This document shows, one piece after another, positions 8,731 through 18,564 of a stretch of 64,000 nucleotides of DNA; within the stretch, counting starts at the first letter, position 1, and every line of letters begins with the position of its first letter. The position numbers were made by a program, and so were the translations under genes. The stretch comes from Trichodesmium sp002260545 (GTDB lineage: Bacteria > Cyanobacteriota > Cyanobacteriia > Cyanobacteriales > Microcoleaceae). The notes under the pieces are model-generated. The model saw only the letters and a list, made by a program, of their open reading frames with translations, did no database searches and was not told the DNA's origin. The stretch is taken from the NCBI RefSeq assembly GCF_050016015.1, contig NZ_JBNHEQ010000220.1, positions 8,655 through 72,654 of the forward strand, read 5' to 3'.

Positions 8731-9864
8731 ATGCTCTCTTTTATTCGTTCAGACCTTAATAATCTTAAAGCTTATACTCCTCATCCTGGAGGTAGTTCGG
8801 AAATTCCTTTGGATAGATTAGATACTAATGAATGTCCTTATGATTTGCCTGATAATTTAAAGCAAAATTTGGCTGAGATTTATCAACAGTTAATTGAAAC
8901 AAACCGTTATCCTGATGGGAGTCATTTCCAACTTAAAGAAGCAATAGCTCAATATGTAAATGAAGCAACTCCTTCGGTTAATATTTCTGCTACTAATATT
9001 TCTGTTGGTAATGGTTCTGATGAATTAATTCGCTCTCTATTAATTGCTAGTTGTGTAGGAGAGGAGGGTTCTATTTTGACGGCAACTCCTACTTTTTCTA
9101 TGTATTCTATTCTGGCTCAAACTGTCGGAGTTTCTGTAATAAATGTGGGGAGAAAAGAATCGGATTTTGAAATAGATATTAGTGCAGCTCAGGATGTTAT
9201 TAATCAAACCAAAAATCCTTCTGTAAGAGTGGTATTTGTTGTTCATCCAAATTCTCCGACTGCTAATGCTTTAACTTCCGAAGAATTGGCATGGTTACGA
9301 AGTCTGCCAGATGATATTTTAGTGGTAATTGATGAGGCTTATTTTGAGTTTAGTAAAATTTCTGTGGTTGAGGAATTAAATCAACATCCAAATTGGGTGA
9401 TTTTAAGAACTTTTTCTAAAGCTTTTAGGTTAGCTTCCCTGCGAGTAGGATATGCTATAGCTCACCCAGAAGTTATTATTAATTTGGAAAAAGTTCGCCT
9501 TCCCTACAACTTACCAAGTTTTTCTCAAGCTGCTGCTAAATTAGTGCTTACTCATAGTCAAGATGTATTATCTTTTATCCCGGAAATTTTGACAGAAAGA
9601 AGTAAATTATTTACTGCTTTTGCCGAAATTCCTGCTTTGAAGGTTTGGGAAAGTGCTGCTAATTTTTTCTATGCCAGACTGACAGATGAAGGATTAAAAT
9701 TAATCGGTAAAAGTTCCCAAGATGAAGGTTTAAATAGTTTAATGCAGCAACTGAAAAGTCAGGGAACTTTAATTCGTCATACTGGTGGAGGATTAAGAAT
9801 TACGGTAGGAACTCCTGAAGAAAATCAGCGTACAGTTGAGAGAATTAAGGGTATTTTTAAATAA
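8731..9864 (+). CDS. hisC: Histidinol-phosphate aminotransferase
   Basis: This PLP enzyme of fold type I converts imidazole-acetol phosphate and glutamate to histidinol phosphate in histidine synthesis. The 377-residue length is typical. Visible family landmarks are the N-terminal LDTNECPYDLP, the SVGNGSDELI cofactor loop (about 91-100), HPNSPT (172-177), DEAYFEF (201-207) and the PLP lysine in RTFSKAFRLASLRVGYA (Lys230). The C-terminal RHTGGGLRITVGTPEEN substrate region is intact. The nearest visible neighbours are unrelated, as usual for dispersed his genes in cyanobacteria. Confidence 0.92.
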   Translation: MLSFIRSDLNNLKAYTPHPGGSSEIPLDRLDTNECPYDLPDNLKQNLAEIYQQLIETNRYPDGSHFQLKEAIAQYVNEATPSVNISATNISVGNGSDELIRSLLIASCVGEEGSILTATPTFSMYSILAQTVGVSVINVGRKESDFEIDISAAQDVINQTKNPSVRVVFVVHPNSPTANALTSEELAWLRSLPDDILVVIDEAYFEFSKISVVEELNQHPNWVILRTFSKAFRLASLRVGYAIAHPEVIINLEKVRLPYNLPSFSQAAAKLVLTHSQDVLSFIPEILTERSKLFTAFAEIPALKVWESAANFFYARLTDEGLKLIGKSSQDEGLNSLMQQLKSQGTLIRHTGGGLRITVGTPEENQRTVERIKGIFK

Positions 9865-9942
9865 GGAAAAAAGTAGATTTTAAGAATAGTATTCTGTAGG
9901 GGTTTAGTTTCCAAATCCTTTAAGATAACTATTCTACAGAGA

Positions 9943-10150
9943 TTAATATTTTGTCAATTCCATCAATACCATATCTGCCAGCTCTCCATTAGGCATCGGC
10001 CATGATTTATACATGATTTCTCTAACTACAAAACCGAGATTTTTAAACATATTAATTGAGGCTTTATTTGATAACAAAATTGCAGCTCCAATTGTTTGAA
10101 TGTATAATTCCTGAAAGGCATAAATAATTAGTCGTTTTAATGCTAGGGTT
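9943..10150 (-). pseudogene. C-terminal remnant of a GNAT acetyltransferase
   Basis: On the minus strand the frame closed by TAA at 9943-9945 encodes a segment ending with ADMVLMELT. It includes SNKASINMFKNLGFVVRE, the hallmark acetyl-CoA-binding C-terminal part of RimJ/RimL-type N-acetyltransferases, and begins with YGTLALKRLIIYAFQEL. An in-frame stop lies just upstream and there is no start codon, so only about 68 codons of a usual 170 remain. It is a dead fragment. Confidence 0.7.
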
Positions 10151-10278
10151 CCATACTAAGCACTTAGATATGGCTAAAACCTTAATCAATAAAATCTATA
10201 ATTATCTGAATTGCTAATTTCTTAAAACAATCTTATAGTAAGTTTATTATTTAAAAATCTTCTGAGGATAGATACAAC

Positions 10279-11349
10279 ATGAGCATTATCTTAGTAACAG
10301 GAGCAGCTGGGTTAATTGGCTCTGAGTCAGTACGTTTTTTTTGCGCCAAAGGTTTTACTGTTGTTGGTATTGATAATAATATGCGTTCTTTTTTCTTTGG
10401 TGAAGAAGCATCAACAGATTGGAATCGTGATCGCCTTTTAGAAGATTATGGAGAGCGTTATATTCATCATAATGCTGATATTCGAGACCAACAAGAAATC
10501 TCTAGAATTTTCCAGACTTATGGTACAGAAATTAGCTTGATTATTCATGCGGCAGGTCAACCTTCCCATGATTGGGCAGCTAAAGATCCCTATACTAATT
10601 TTACAGTTAATGCTAATGGCACTTTAGTGTTACTAGAAAATACTCGTCAGCACTGTCCAAATGCTGTATTTATTTTTTGTTCAACGTGTAAAGTTTACGG
10701 AGATACCCCTAACTATTTACCTCTTGTTGAACAAGAACTACGCTGAGAAATTCAGAAGTCACATCATTACTTTCAAGGTGTTGATGAAAATATGAGTATT
10801 GATAATTCCCAGCATTCTCTATTTGGAGCTTCTAAAATAGCTGCTGATATTTTAGTGCAAGAATATGGTCGTTATTTTAACTTAAAAACTGTTTCTTTTC
10901 GAGGTGGATGTTTAACAGGGCCTAGTCATTCAGGGGCTAAATTGCATGGTTTTTTATCTTATTTGATGAAATGTACTATGACTGGAGAACCATATCAAAT
11001 TTATGGATATAAAGGCAAACAAGTGCGTGATAATATTCATAGCTATGATTTAGTCAATGCTTTTTGGCACTATTATCAAGCTCCTAGAGTGGCCGAAATT
11101 TATAATATAGGAGGCAGTCGTTTTAGCAATTGCTCAATGTTAGAAGCCATTGATTATTGTCAAGTAATTACTGAACAAAAACTTAATTATAGTTATGTAG
11201 AATCTAATCGAAGTGGAGATCATATTTGGTGGATAAGCGATATCCAAAAATTTCAAAATCATTATCCTGAGTGGAAATTAACCTACACCATTAAAGATAT
11301 ATTAGAAGAAATTTTTATGAATAATGTAAATCGTTGGAGTAAAAAATAA
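10279..11349 (+). pseudogene. CDP-paratose 2-epimerase-like gene broken by one nonsense codon
   Basis: The gene encodes a short-chain sugar-nucleotide epimerase with the Rossmann loop TGAAGLIGSE at residues 7-16 and the catalytic region (SLFGASKIAAD, equivalent to YxxxK with Phe in place of Tyr; elsewhere STCKVYGD). It resembles CDP-paratose/CDP-tyvelose epimerases, about 355 residues. A TGA at 10744-10746 splits it, and the two halves are in the same frame with no other damage. In relatives the position is a Trp in an ETRWEI-type motif, so TGG to TGA is the likely change. The downstream half can restart at ATG 10792 but lacks the cofactor site. It is either a very young pseudogene or a base error. 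Confidence 0.75.
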
Positions 11350-11372
11350 TTAGTTTCTCCCCAATCTTTTTA

Positions 11373-12572
11373 CTAATTATTCCAATTCCCTCTAACAACA
11401 TTATAGGCATCTAGACGACTAGCGACATCTAGCTGTTGCCAATCAGGAAAATATTTCTGAAGGCGAAGTGCCATCTCTGTAGTGGTATCAGTCGTCAAAT
11501 ACTTATAAAGCCCTTTTCTACCAAAAGTAATAACATCTTTATAAGTTGCTGCTAACTCTAAATATTTTTCCAATAGTTTTGCATTTTCACTATCGTTAGA
11601 GGGATAAAATTCCTGTTTATGAGAGGGCTTTTCTATGGTGATTATAGTTCTTCCTTGATATGTTTCCAAATCTTCCTTTTTTTGAAAGCTCTTATAATCA
11701 GTAATTCGAGCTTGTATATGATCTTTTTCAGGAAAGTAAGTCATAGAAATAGGTTTGCTATTGAATTCACCATAATAATCCCTTTCTAAGATAACAGGCT
11801 CTATTTCATAACCAGAATATTTTAGTTTGCCATAGGGATACCCGAACAATTTATCTATACTCATAGTAGAAATCAACATATCATAAGAAATAGTCGTTCC
11901 TGAATCTAAAATAACCTCTTTTTTCTCGAAATCTACTTTTGAAACCAAAGTATCATAGACGACATTTATCCCTTGCAAAAGATTCTTAAACAATTCGTTC
12001 CAGTCGCTTTTTGGATATGCACACCATCGTTTGTTAAAAAACATCTTTTCATCTTTTAAAGATTCACCTAAATGTCGCATTTTTGCCCATTCTGCTGACA
12101 TTGTTTTCGGAGCTATTCCCCAAAATTTTTCAGTAAAATCTTTAAAATATATTTCATAAAAAGTTTTTCCTACTTTATCAATTAAATAAGTTTCAAAGTT
12201 TTCTTCATTAGGAATATTGGGTAAGTTTTTCCATTCTTCTTCTACAATTTCTTTAATACCTAAAATTTCAGCATTTTTCTGATGAGGAGGATAATAGGTA
12301 AATTTTCCTTTCACATAAGATGCCGAAGTTAATCCAGTCTCCACACAATCAATATGTTTCAGAATAAAGGCGATCGCTTCATCAGAGCAATGATGATTAG
12401 CTAAAATATGAGGACCATACTCATAAACCATTCCCTCTTTATAATAGCTTTTACATAATCCTCCCGGACGTTTAGCACTCTCCAATACAGTAATTTGAGC
12501 CTGATCGTTAAATAACCTTGCGAGACTTGCACCAGCATAACCTGCACCAATAATAACTATTTTTTTCTTCAT
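11373..12572 (-). CDS. UDP-galactopyranose mutase-like FAD protein
   Basis: The 399-residue protein begins with the dinucleotide motif IIGAGYAGASLARLF (residues 6-20) and the glutamate-containing VLESAKRPGGLC. A YEYGPHILANHH stretch follows (about 50-61), as in the mutase/NAD(P)-binding protoporphyrinogen-oxidase-like group. The YFKDFTEKFWGI segment (about 142-153) and the C-terminal RLDAYNVVRGNW are typical of UDP-galactopyranose mutases, which make UDP-galactofuranose for surface polysaccharides. It is convergent with the broken epimerase, which suggests a shared surface-sugar role. The exact substrate is inferred. Confidence 0.7.
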   Translation of the reverse strand: MKKKIVIIGAGYAGASLARLFNDQAQITVLESAKRPGGLCKSYYKEGMVYEYGPHILANHHCSDEAIAFILKHIDCVETGLTSASYVKGKFTYYPPHQKNAEILGIKEIVEEEWKNLPNIPNEENFETYLIDKVGKTFYEIYFKDFTEKFWGIAPKTMSAEWAKMRHLGESLKDEKMFFNKRWCAYPKSDWNELFKNLLQGINVVYDTLVSKVDFEKKEVILDSGTTISYDMLISTMSIDKLFGYPYGKLKYSGYEIEPVILERDYYGEFNSKPISMTYFPEKDHIQARITDYKSFQKKEDLETYQGRTIITIEKPSHKQEFYPSNDSENAKLLEKYLELAATYKDVITFGRKGLYKYLTTDTTTEMALRLQKYFPDWQQLDVASRLDAYNVVRGNWNN

Positions 12573-12665
12573 AGCTTTTGTTATATTTTGTGGTTAATTT
12601 TTATCTTGATTAAATCAGAGCTTACGCATTTTTAAGTTCTAAACCACTAAATATAATAGAAGACA

Positions 12666-13103
12666 TTATTCGATAAATATCTGGTTCAATGAGTTGAAAC
12701 CTGTCTGAAAAACACCATCACCTACTAACTTAATCAGATTCTCTTCTTCTTGGCGATCGCAGTCGAATGTGGCTGTCCATTCAGCATAAGTTAAATTTCC
12801 ATCTGTGATTGGCTTAAACTGCAATGTTGCTATATAGTTCTTTAAGGGCATCGGTGATTCTAGAATTAAGTAGGAGTAGAAATAATCTAAGTCGCTGAGA
12901 GCCAATAGCCTTTCGCGAATATTACCCCCTTCTTTAAGATTGAAATTACGAATACAGCCAACTTTATCACTAGGCTCATCATTTTCTATGGCACTATTAG
13001 CAATAGCTGGATGCCAATTAGGTAGAGCATTAAAATCTCTAATCTTCATCCATACTTTATCAATATTAGTATTGATAACAGAACTTGTAAAAACTTTAAC
13101 CAT
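12666..13103 (-). CDS. SRPBCC (START/Bet v1-like) family protein
   Basis: The 145-residue product has the SRPBCC pattern: TNIDKVWMKIRDFNALPNWH near the N-terminus, then GCIRNFNLKEGGNIRERLL strands, and YAEWTATFDCD before the long C-terminal helix. These hydrophobic-cavity proteins bind lipids, polyketides or other small molecules; the ligand cannot be told. A longer frame starts at 13133, but ATG 13103 has a gagga ribosome site just upstream and matches the usual family start. It lies downstream of rbcS beyond a terminator and is probably a separate unit. Confidence 0.75.
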   Translation of the reverse strand: MVKVFTSSVINTNIDKVWMKIRDFNALPNWHPAIANSAIENDEPSDKVGCIRNFNLKEGGNIRERLLALSDLDYFYSYLILESPMPLKNYIATLQFKPITDGNLTYAEWTATFDCDRQEEENLIKLVGDGVFQTGFNSLNQIFIE

Positions 13104-13230
13104 TATGTTAATTTCCTCTATTCTATTATTCAATAGTAGACCAGAAACTAAGTTTTTATTATGGTACTACAAGGATTTAAGGTTAACTATTTGAGATGTT
13201 TATATCTAGACAATTTATCAGATATGACAC

Positions 13231-13272
13231 AAAAAAATAGTGGGACAGACTATTGCCTATCCCACTATTTCC
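13231..13272 (-). terminator. Rho-independent terminator of the rbcLXS operon
   Basis: On the minus strand, 13 bases after the rbcS stop codon, aaatagtgggataggca is followed by its complement ctgtcccactatttttttg. This gives a stem of about 12 bp with a T tract, a canonical terminator at the expected place. Confidence 0.88.
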
Positions 13273-13284
13273 TATATTACTAAA

Positions 13285-13620
13285 TTAGTATCTTCTTTGA
13301 TTAGGCTTATGTACGATGAAGCTCAATACTTGACATTGCTTCACGTTATCAAAACCCATCACGCGAATAAAGCAATCAGGATTTTCACTGCGGCAAGCGT
13401 CGATTTCAGTTAAAACTTCATTAACACTTCTAGCATGGAACAGAGGTAACTTCCACAAAGTCCAGTAGTGCATTTCTGGAGCAGAAGACTCACTGAATTC
13501 TACACCAGCGATGAAACCTTGATCCAAAATGTACTGAAGTTGCTGACTAACTTGCTGAGGAGTCAGAGGAGGTAAATAGGAAAGGGTTTCGTAACGACGC
13601 TCTTTTGGTAATGTTCTCAT
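13285..13620 (-). CDS. rbcS: RuBisCO small subunit
   Basis: This is the small subunit of form I ribulose-1,5-bisphosphate carboxylase, assembled as L8S8 in the carboxysome. The 111-residue length is normal for cyanobacteria. Family landmarks are ERRYETLSYLPPLT at residues 7-20, the YWTLWKLPLF segment (about 52-61), and the C-terminal RVMGFDNVKQCQVLSFIVHKP. It is the last gene of rbcL-rbcX-rbcS, and a terminator follows. A palindromic AT-rich gap of about 114 bases separates it from rbcX. Confidence 0.97.
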   Translation of the reverse strand: MRTLPKERRYETLSYLPPLTPQQVSQQLQYILDQGFIAGVEFSESSAPEMHYWTLWKLPLFHARSVNEVLTEIDACRSENPDCFIRVMGFDNVKQCQVLSFIVHKPNQRRY

Positions 13621-13734
13621 CTTTTTTTACTCTTTAATCAATGTACAACTTTTCCAAAGCTTTTAACCAAAAAAACTTTGGAAACTAACCTGCGGGTTTA
13701 CCCGTAGGGAAAAATGTATTGGAAATTTTCGTAG

Positions 13735-14115
13735 CTAATCAGTTCGTTGCTCAGGCTCTAAACTAGGGTCAACTATTTCTAGTTGCGTTATCTTTTCGAG
13801 ATACCCACGGCGATGTTCCATATTAGCTTTTTGAATACCACTGCGAACCATTTCTGGTAAATACTCAGCTACTTCCTCTGCTAAATGGTCTCGAACTGTC
13901 ATCACTCTAAATGCTAATTCTTTATTGTCCTGAAGTAGCTCTTGTAGGTAAGCTTCTCCATCTTGAATTTTGCCTGTCGAGGAAAAACCACTTAACCAAA
14001 TTGCTAACGGCGGGTTTGTCTCTCGTAACTGATTCGTTACTGTCCGCACAGCTTGATAGGTTAGGTAGCTCGTCAGTACCTTTGTAGTATCTTTAGCAAC
14101 TTTTTTTATATCCAT
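13735..14115 (-). CDS. rbcX: RuBisCO assembly chaperone RbcX
   Basis: RbcX is a small helical dimer that binds the C-terminal tail of RbcL and promotes L8 core assembly. The 126-residue protein shows the N-terminal MDIKKVAKDTTKVLTSYLTYQ region and VTNQLRETNPPLAIWL helices that form the binding groove. The RGYLEKITQLEI segment follows near the C-terminus. It lies between rbcL and rbcS, the standard place in beta-cyanobacteria, with about 135 bases to rbcL. The tail past residue 115 is variable and acidic. Confidence 0.96.
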   Translation of the reverse strand: MDIKKVAKDTTKVLTSYLTYQAVRTVTNQLRETNPPLAIWLSGFSSTGKIQDGEAYLQELLQDNKELAFRVMTVRDHLAEEVAEYLPEMVRSGIQKANMEHRRGYLEKITQLEIVDPSLEPEQRTD

Positions 14116-14250
14116 ATTTGACCCTAGCCTGAATCTATGGTTAGACTTTAGATTTTAGATTAAGGATAGATTAAATCCTTAGCAGTCAAGTTTGACATAT
14201 CTATCTATGTCTTGCCATCTAAAATCTAAAATCTTCCATTTTCAACAGAC

Positions 14251-15681
14251 TTAGAGGGTGTCCATGGCCTCGAACTCGAACTTGATTTCCTTCCAAAGTT
14301 CACAAGCAACGGCCAAGTCAGGAGACCACTTAGCAGCTTCACGAATTACATCGCCACCTTCACGGAATAAGTTGCGACCTTCGTTACGAGCTTGGATACA
14401 AGCTTCTAGAGCTACACGGTTAGCTGTTGCACCAGGAGCATTACCCCAAGGGTGGCCCAAAGTACCACCACCGAATTGTAAGCAGGAATCATCACCGAAG
14501 ATTTCTACTAGAGCTGGCATGTGCCAAACGTGAATACCACCAGAAGCAACTGGCATTACACCAGGCATGGAAGCCCAATCTTGAGTAAAGTAAATACCAC
14601 GCTCGCGGTCTTGCTCAACATGGTCTTCCCGCATTAAGTCCACAAAGCCCATTGTGATACCTTTTTCACCTTCGAGCTTACCAACCACAGTACCAGAGTG
14701 GAGGTGGTCACCACCAGACATTCTCAAGCACTTAGCTAAAACGCGGAAGTGAATACCGTGAGCTTTCTGACGGTCAATTACAGCGTGCATTGCACGGTGG
14801 ATGTGTAATAAAATACCGTTGCGACGGCACCATTTGGCCAAAGTTGTATTAGCTGTAAAACCACCAGTTAGGTAGTCGTGCATGATGATTGGAGTGCCAA
14901 TTTCCTTAGCAAACTCAGCACGCTCCATCATTTGTTCAACAGTAGGAGCTGTTACGTTGAGGTAGTGGCCTTTAATTTCACCAGTTTCAGCTTGGGCCTT
15001 TTCAATAGCTTCTTGAACGAATAAGAAGCGATCGCGCCAGCGCATGAAAGGTTGAGAGTTAATATTTTCGTCATCCTTGGTAAAGTCTAAGCCTCCACGC
15101 AAGCACTCATAAACTGCTCTACCGTAGTTCTTAGCAGATAGACCTAACTTAGGCTTAATAGTACAACCTAATAGAGGACGACCATACTTATTTAATTTGT
15201 CACGCTCAACAGTAATACCGTGAGGAGGACCTTCAAAAGTCTTCAAATATGCTACTGGAATCCGCATATCTTCTAGACGTAACGCCCGTAGTGCTTTGAA
15301 ACCAAATACGTTACCTACAATGGAGGTCAACATATTAGTTACAGAACCTTCCTCAAACAAATCGAGAGGATAAGCTACATAGCAAATATATTGATTATCT
15401 TCGCCAGGAACAGACTCAATATCATAGCAACGACCTTTGTAGCGATCTAGGTCAGTTAATAAGTCAGTCCATACTGTTGTCCAAGTACCAGTAGAAGATT
15501 CAGCAGCTACCGCAGCACCAGCTTCTTCTGGAGGAACTCCAGGCTGAGGTGTCATACGGAAAGCAGCCAAAACATCTGTATCTTTTGGTATGTAATCAGG
15601 GGTGTAATAAGTCAGTTTATAGTCTTTAACTCCAGCCTGATACCCAGACTTAGACTGAGTTTGTGTATTAGCGTAACTCAT
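14251..15681 (-). CDS. rbcL: RuBisCO large subunit (form IB)
   Basis: The enzyme fixes CO2 onto ribulose-1,5-bisphosphate. The 476-residue protein has all main landmarks: KLTYYTPDY near residue 23, the GRPLLGCTIKPKLGLSAKNY active-site loop, the carbamylated-lysine motif GGLDFTKDDENINSQPF, loop 6 SGTVVGKLEGE and the C-terminal KFEFEAMDTL. These are form IB signatures, and the RbcL tail KFEFEAMDTL is the RbcX binding site. The start is set by a ggaa ribosome site 7 bases before the ATG. It is first in the rbcLXS operon, and over 2 kb upstream contain no gene. Confidence 0.99.
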   Translation of the reverse strand: MSYANTQTQSKSGYQAGVKDYKLTYYTPDYIPKDTDVLAAFRMTPQPGVPPEEAGAAVAAESSTGTWTTVWTDLLTDLDRYKGRCYDIESVPGEDNQYICYVAYPLDLFEEGSVTNMLTSIVGNVFGFKALRALRLEDMRIPVAYLKTFEGPPHGITVERDKLNKYGRPLLGCTIKPKLGLSAKNYGRAVYECLRGGLDFTKDDENINSQPFMRWRDRFLFVQEAIEKAQAETGEIKGHYLNVTAPTVEQMMERAEFAKEIGTPIIMHDYLTGGFTANTTLAKWCRRNGILLHIHRAMHAVIDRQKAHGIHFRVLAKCLRMSGGDHLHSGTVVGKLEGEKGITMGFVDLMREDHVEQDRERGIYFTQDWASMPGVMPVASGGIHVWHMPALVEIFGDDSCLQFGGGTLGHPWGNAPGATANRVALEACIQARNEGRNLFREGGDVIREAAKWSPDLAVACELWKEIKFEFEAMDTL

Positions 15682-16351
15682 ATCTTATTTCCTAAGAATC
15701 TCTTTACTCTTCTGTATATTTCACAGACTATTTTAGATAATATCAAGAATTAGAACTTTTCTACTTAAAAGATTATTTATTTATTAATAACTTTTTTTAA
15801 TCCTTTTGTTACATTTGTTAATTTTAACGTAGTAATAGTTGGAAATAAATCAAGTGCATAATTACTTATTGACAAAAAAACATAAATATGTAAACTAAAA
15901 CTAACTTCTGAGAAGAGAATTAAATCTTAAGTAAGCTATAGGGGATCATAAAAAAGTTACATACTTAGGAAAGCTCAAGACTATAATTATTCACTAATCT
16001 AAGCAATTATACTCTGGTGTTCTGTAGTCAGTATGACTAACTATTAGAGGAAATAGTAGTTTTTTTTCTAGAGAAAATAACTAGCCAATACAGTTAAAAA
16101 ATCGGTAAGTTAATTTTCATAGGGGGGCTAATTATTTGCATCTATGCTATTAATAACTATGCTGTGAAAATCCGAAAAAATCCTACATTTAATCTGCATT
16201 TCTTGACAACAAAAATAAAAATAAGCAAAACTGATTATTGCTGAATATAAAGATTTCCTTAACTTGACTTGCACTAAGCAAATTAAATGCACAGTAGTGG
16301 ACGATACATCTCAGATCGTTTCCGGTTGAACAGTTACAAATAAGGTAGTCA

Positions 16352-16417
16352 TGCTCGCGTAATGGTGAAGGTATATAGAGCAGATTCCACCTTGGTGAGG
16401 TATACCCATTGCGAGCA
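16352..16417. repeat. Imperfect palindrome upstream of rbcL
   Basis: The sequence tgctcgcgtaatggtgaagg is mirrored by ggtatacccattgcgagca about 50 bases later, with an inner pair around ggtata. It could fold into a hairpin of about 17 bp with a mismatch. Whether it is an RNA structure, an element end or a regulator site is unknown. Confidence 0.5.
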
Positions 16418-16466
16418 AGATGCCCGCACTATCAACATTTCATTGTTAATATTTGTACTTGATATA

Positions 16467-16732
16467 GGCTTTGTTGCATGAAAGTATATAGCTGCCACAC
16501 TTATTCTGCATATCTAAAATAATGTGCGGAAACTGCTGTAACTATTGTCCAATATATGAATCTAACATCAATTTTGAAATATAAAAGGCTGAAACCTTTG
16601 CCTGTAAAAGCTGTTAAGTTTAATTTACCAACCCTTACTATTGTCCAATAGATGAATAGAACATCAATAGCGAAAGAGAGCAATATCTCTGCGCAATGGA
16701 TACTCTATCGCTACTTTCATGCAACAAAGTCC
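16467..16732. mobile_element. MITE with ggctttgttgcatgaaagta ends (266 bp)
   Basis: The left end ggctttgttgcatgaaagta is the inverse of the right end tactttcatgcaacaaag. Internally, two direct repeats of ctattgtccaatananga(a)tcnaacatcaat occur near 16541 and 16637. The ends resemble those of IS982/IS6-type elements, but there is no transposase. It is non-autonomous. Confidence 0.7.
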
Positions 16733-17422
16733 TTGATATACTTAGAATATGCTGTATGTTTTGGTTTTGTAATTTCTTCCCACACTCCCCACACTCCCCA
16801 TACCTCCCACACTCCCCACACTCTCTCAACCATTACTATGCACCACCACCGTCAATAATTAGGGGGGAGTCAGGAGAAAGAAGTGTTTTGATCGCTAATT
16901 AGGGTTTGCTGAAAAAGTCTTATGGATTAGGGTAGGAGTCAGGAAGAATGGGGAATTTAGAGGAGGCAGGAGGAAGAATTATCCCTTGGTTTTTCTGCCT
17001 GAGGTCAACCCAAAATCCTAACTTTTTGATTTTTCGGGAACCGTGCATGAAGCAGATTAAAACCTGGTACTTTTTCAAGACTTCAAGATACTCAATCCCT
17101 TATCTGTAAATACTTTTAGATTTAATCAGTCAGCCCTAATTATCCGCACATAGATTGTTAAATAGCTTTGAGAGTATTGATTCTTGCCGTAAATACGCAC
17201 CCTACTGAACCGATATACATTAAATGGTAGGTTATATCAAATCTGGTAGCATCTTTGTAATTAGATAGTTAATCTAGAAGTCAGTCATTAGGAGTCGTAG
17301 AGGCGATTCGCGAATCCCCTACTGGATTTTGGTTATGACGATGTGGTTTATCCATCTGAAAAGCTCTGTAAATGTTACTTTAGGAAAATGGTAAGATTAC
17401 GATGCTGATTCTTTAAATCTTG

Positions 17423-17565
17423 ATATCAAATCCGGTAGTATCGGTATAAAAAAGTAGAGAAACCGGGTTTGTATCAAATGTCCTACAATACTAACATTGA
17501 CCTCTCACAAACCCGGTTTCTTGTTACTCCGATTTCTCGGGAACCGTAGCAAGAGGATTTGATAT
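17423..17565. mobile_element. MITE of the atatcaaatccg family with an inner hairpin
   Basis: It starts with atatcaaatccggtagtatc and ends with the complement ggatttgatat. Inside, gagaaaccgggtttgt (17457-17472) pairs with acaaacccggtttctt. The same agaaaccgggttt module is found inside the MITE at 49385-49484 and near 53185, so it is a mobile sub-repeat in its own right. Confidence 0.65.
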
Positions 17566-17826
17566 GACACCAAAAATCTATTCAGCTACTTTAAGCTTGA
17601 CGCGCCAGTAGCCAGTAGGGTATGTTTTTGGACTCACTGGGTAACATGAAATGCTGTGTAACATGAATGCACAGCGTTTCTTTTGCGTTTCCCGGCGCCA
17701 GATAAAAAGCGCAGTTCCTCTGGAAGAGGCAGCATTCCCCAAGAAAGGAAAGTGTAACGCACCGCAAGACACCACAAATAATTACGCGATAATGTTAAAA
17801 TTAATCAATACCATAAAAATAACTCA

Positions 17827-18564
17827 ATGACACAATCAAAATTACCAAAACAACAAAATTCCCGCCTGATCGCCATCTTCCTCTGGCTGTTATCAGCTAT
17901 ATATATTTATATCCTGCTACTTTCCCCACACGAACAACCACTTCCAAACGGACCCATCTGGGCAGTTGAAACAGAAACTATTAAAGAAGTTATTAACCAA
18001 TCTATCAATTTTTTCTTTATCCTACCCATTTTTAATGCTGTTGGTATAAAATATATGGAAGCGCCAAGCATACACCCTTGGTTAGAAAGTTTATTCAACT
18101 TTGCTGAAGCATGGATATTTATGTTTCTACCACTGCTGCTAGTTGATCGCCGTGGCGGAGAACTCCAAAAAATCGTAATTTGGAGTATGGCAATGTTCCT
18201 TACCAATACTTTCCTCCTACCATATATGGCTTGGCGCAGCACCGCAACCGAAGTTCCCACAGAAGAACAAATGAGTAAAGGTTTACTGGCAAAAATATTT
18301 GGTGTAATAGGATTAATTATAGGCAGCATAGCCATAGTTTGGGGAATTGTCGCCAGACCAGAATTTGGTGATATCGCTGCTAGGGCAGAATTTTTCGTGC
18401 AAAACTTTCAGAGCGATCGCCTCACTATTGCTTTCTGTGTAGATGTAATCTTATTTGCCATTTTCCAAGCAGTATTGATAGGAGATATTGAACCCCCAGA
18501 AAGTGGCAAACGTTGGTTAAGATTTATTCCGTTTTGGGGATTAGCTGTTTGGCTAATTTTGTAA
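17827..18564 (+). CDS. Multi-span membrane protein of unknown function
   Basis: A 245-residue protein with about six hydrophobic spans (about residues 15-33, 60-75, 92-104, 113-132, 155-175, 202-222) and a C-terminal one (230-245). The segment RLTIAFCVDVILFAIFQAVL followed by an acidic IGDIEPPE resembles the repeated motif of short cyanobacterial and plant membrane proteins (DUF2834-like). Function is unknown. It stands alone, with repeats on both sides. The start has little choice: the MTQSK ATG is the first in the frame. Confidence 0.7.
   Translation: MTQSKLPKQQNSRLIAIFLWLLSAIYIYILLLSPHEQPLPNGPIWAVETETIKEVINQSINFFFILPIFNAVGIKYMEAPSIHPWLESLFNFAEAWIFMFLPLLLVDRRGGELQKIVIWSMAMFLTNTFLLPYMAWRSTATEVPTEEQMSKGLLAKIFGVIGLIIGSIAIVWGIVARPEFGDIAARAEFFVQNFQSDRLTIAFCVDVILFAIFQAVLIGDIEPPESGKRWLRFIPFWGLAVWLIL

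Larger units (their letters stand above)
15682..17826. other. 2.1-kb gene-free region upstream of rbcL
   Basis: Bases 15700-16340 are AT-rich, with no ORF and no recognisable RNA gene; they should carry the rbcL promoter and leader. Bases 16352-16417 form a palindrome. A MITE fills 16467-16732. The span 16780-16830 holds short cactccccacactccc repeats. Bases 17230-17260 hold a single end of the atatcaaatc family, and a full member lies at 17423-17565. No coding potential is convincing; the short reading frames here are in repeats. Confidence 0.6.

Noticed and set aside
14258..14533. 91-residue plus-strand frame opposite rbcL
   Set aside because: It lies entirely within rbcL in reverse; no start context and no family. 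A shadow frame.
16652..16902. Short frames at 16652-16902 over a MITE end and cactcccc repeats
   Set aside because: They consist of PHTPHTSHTPH-type repeat translations and element ends.
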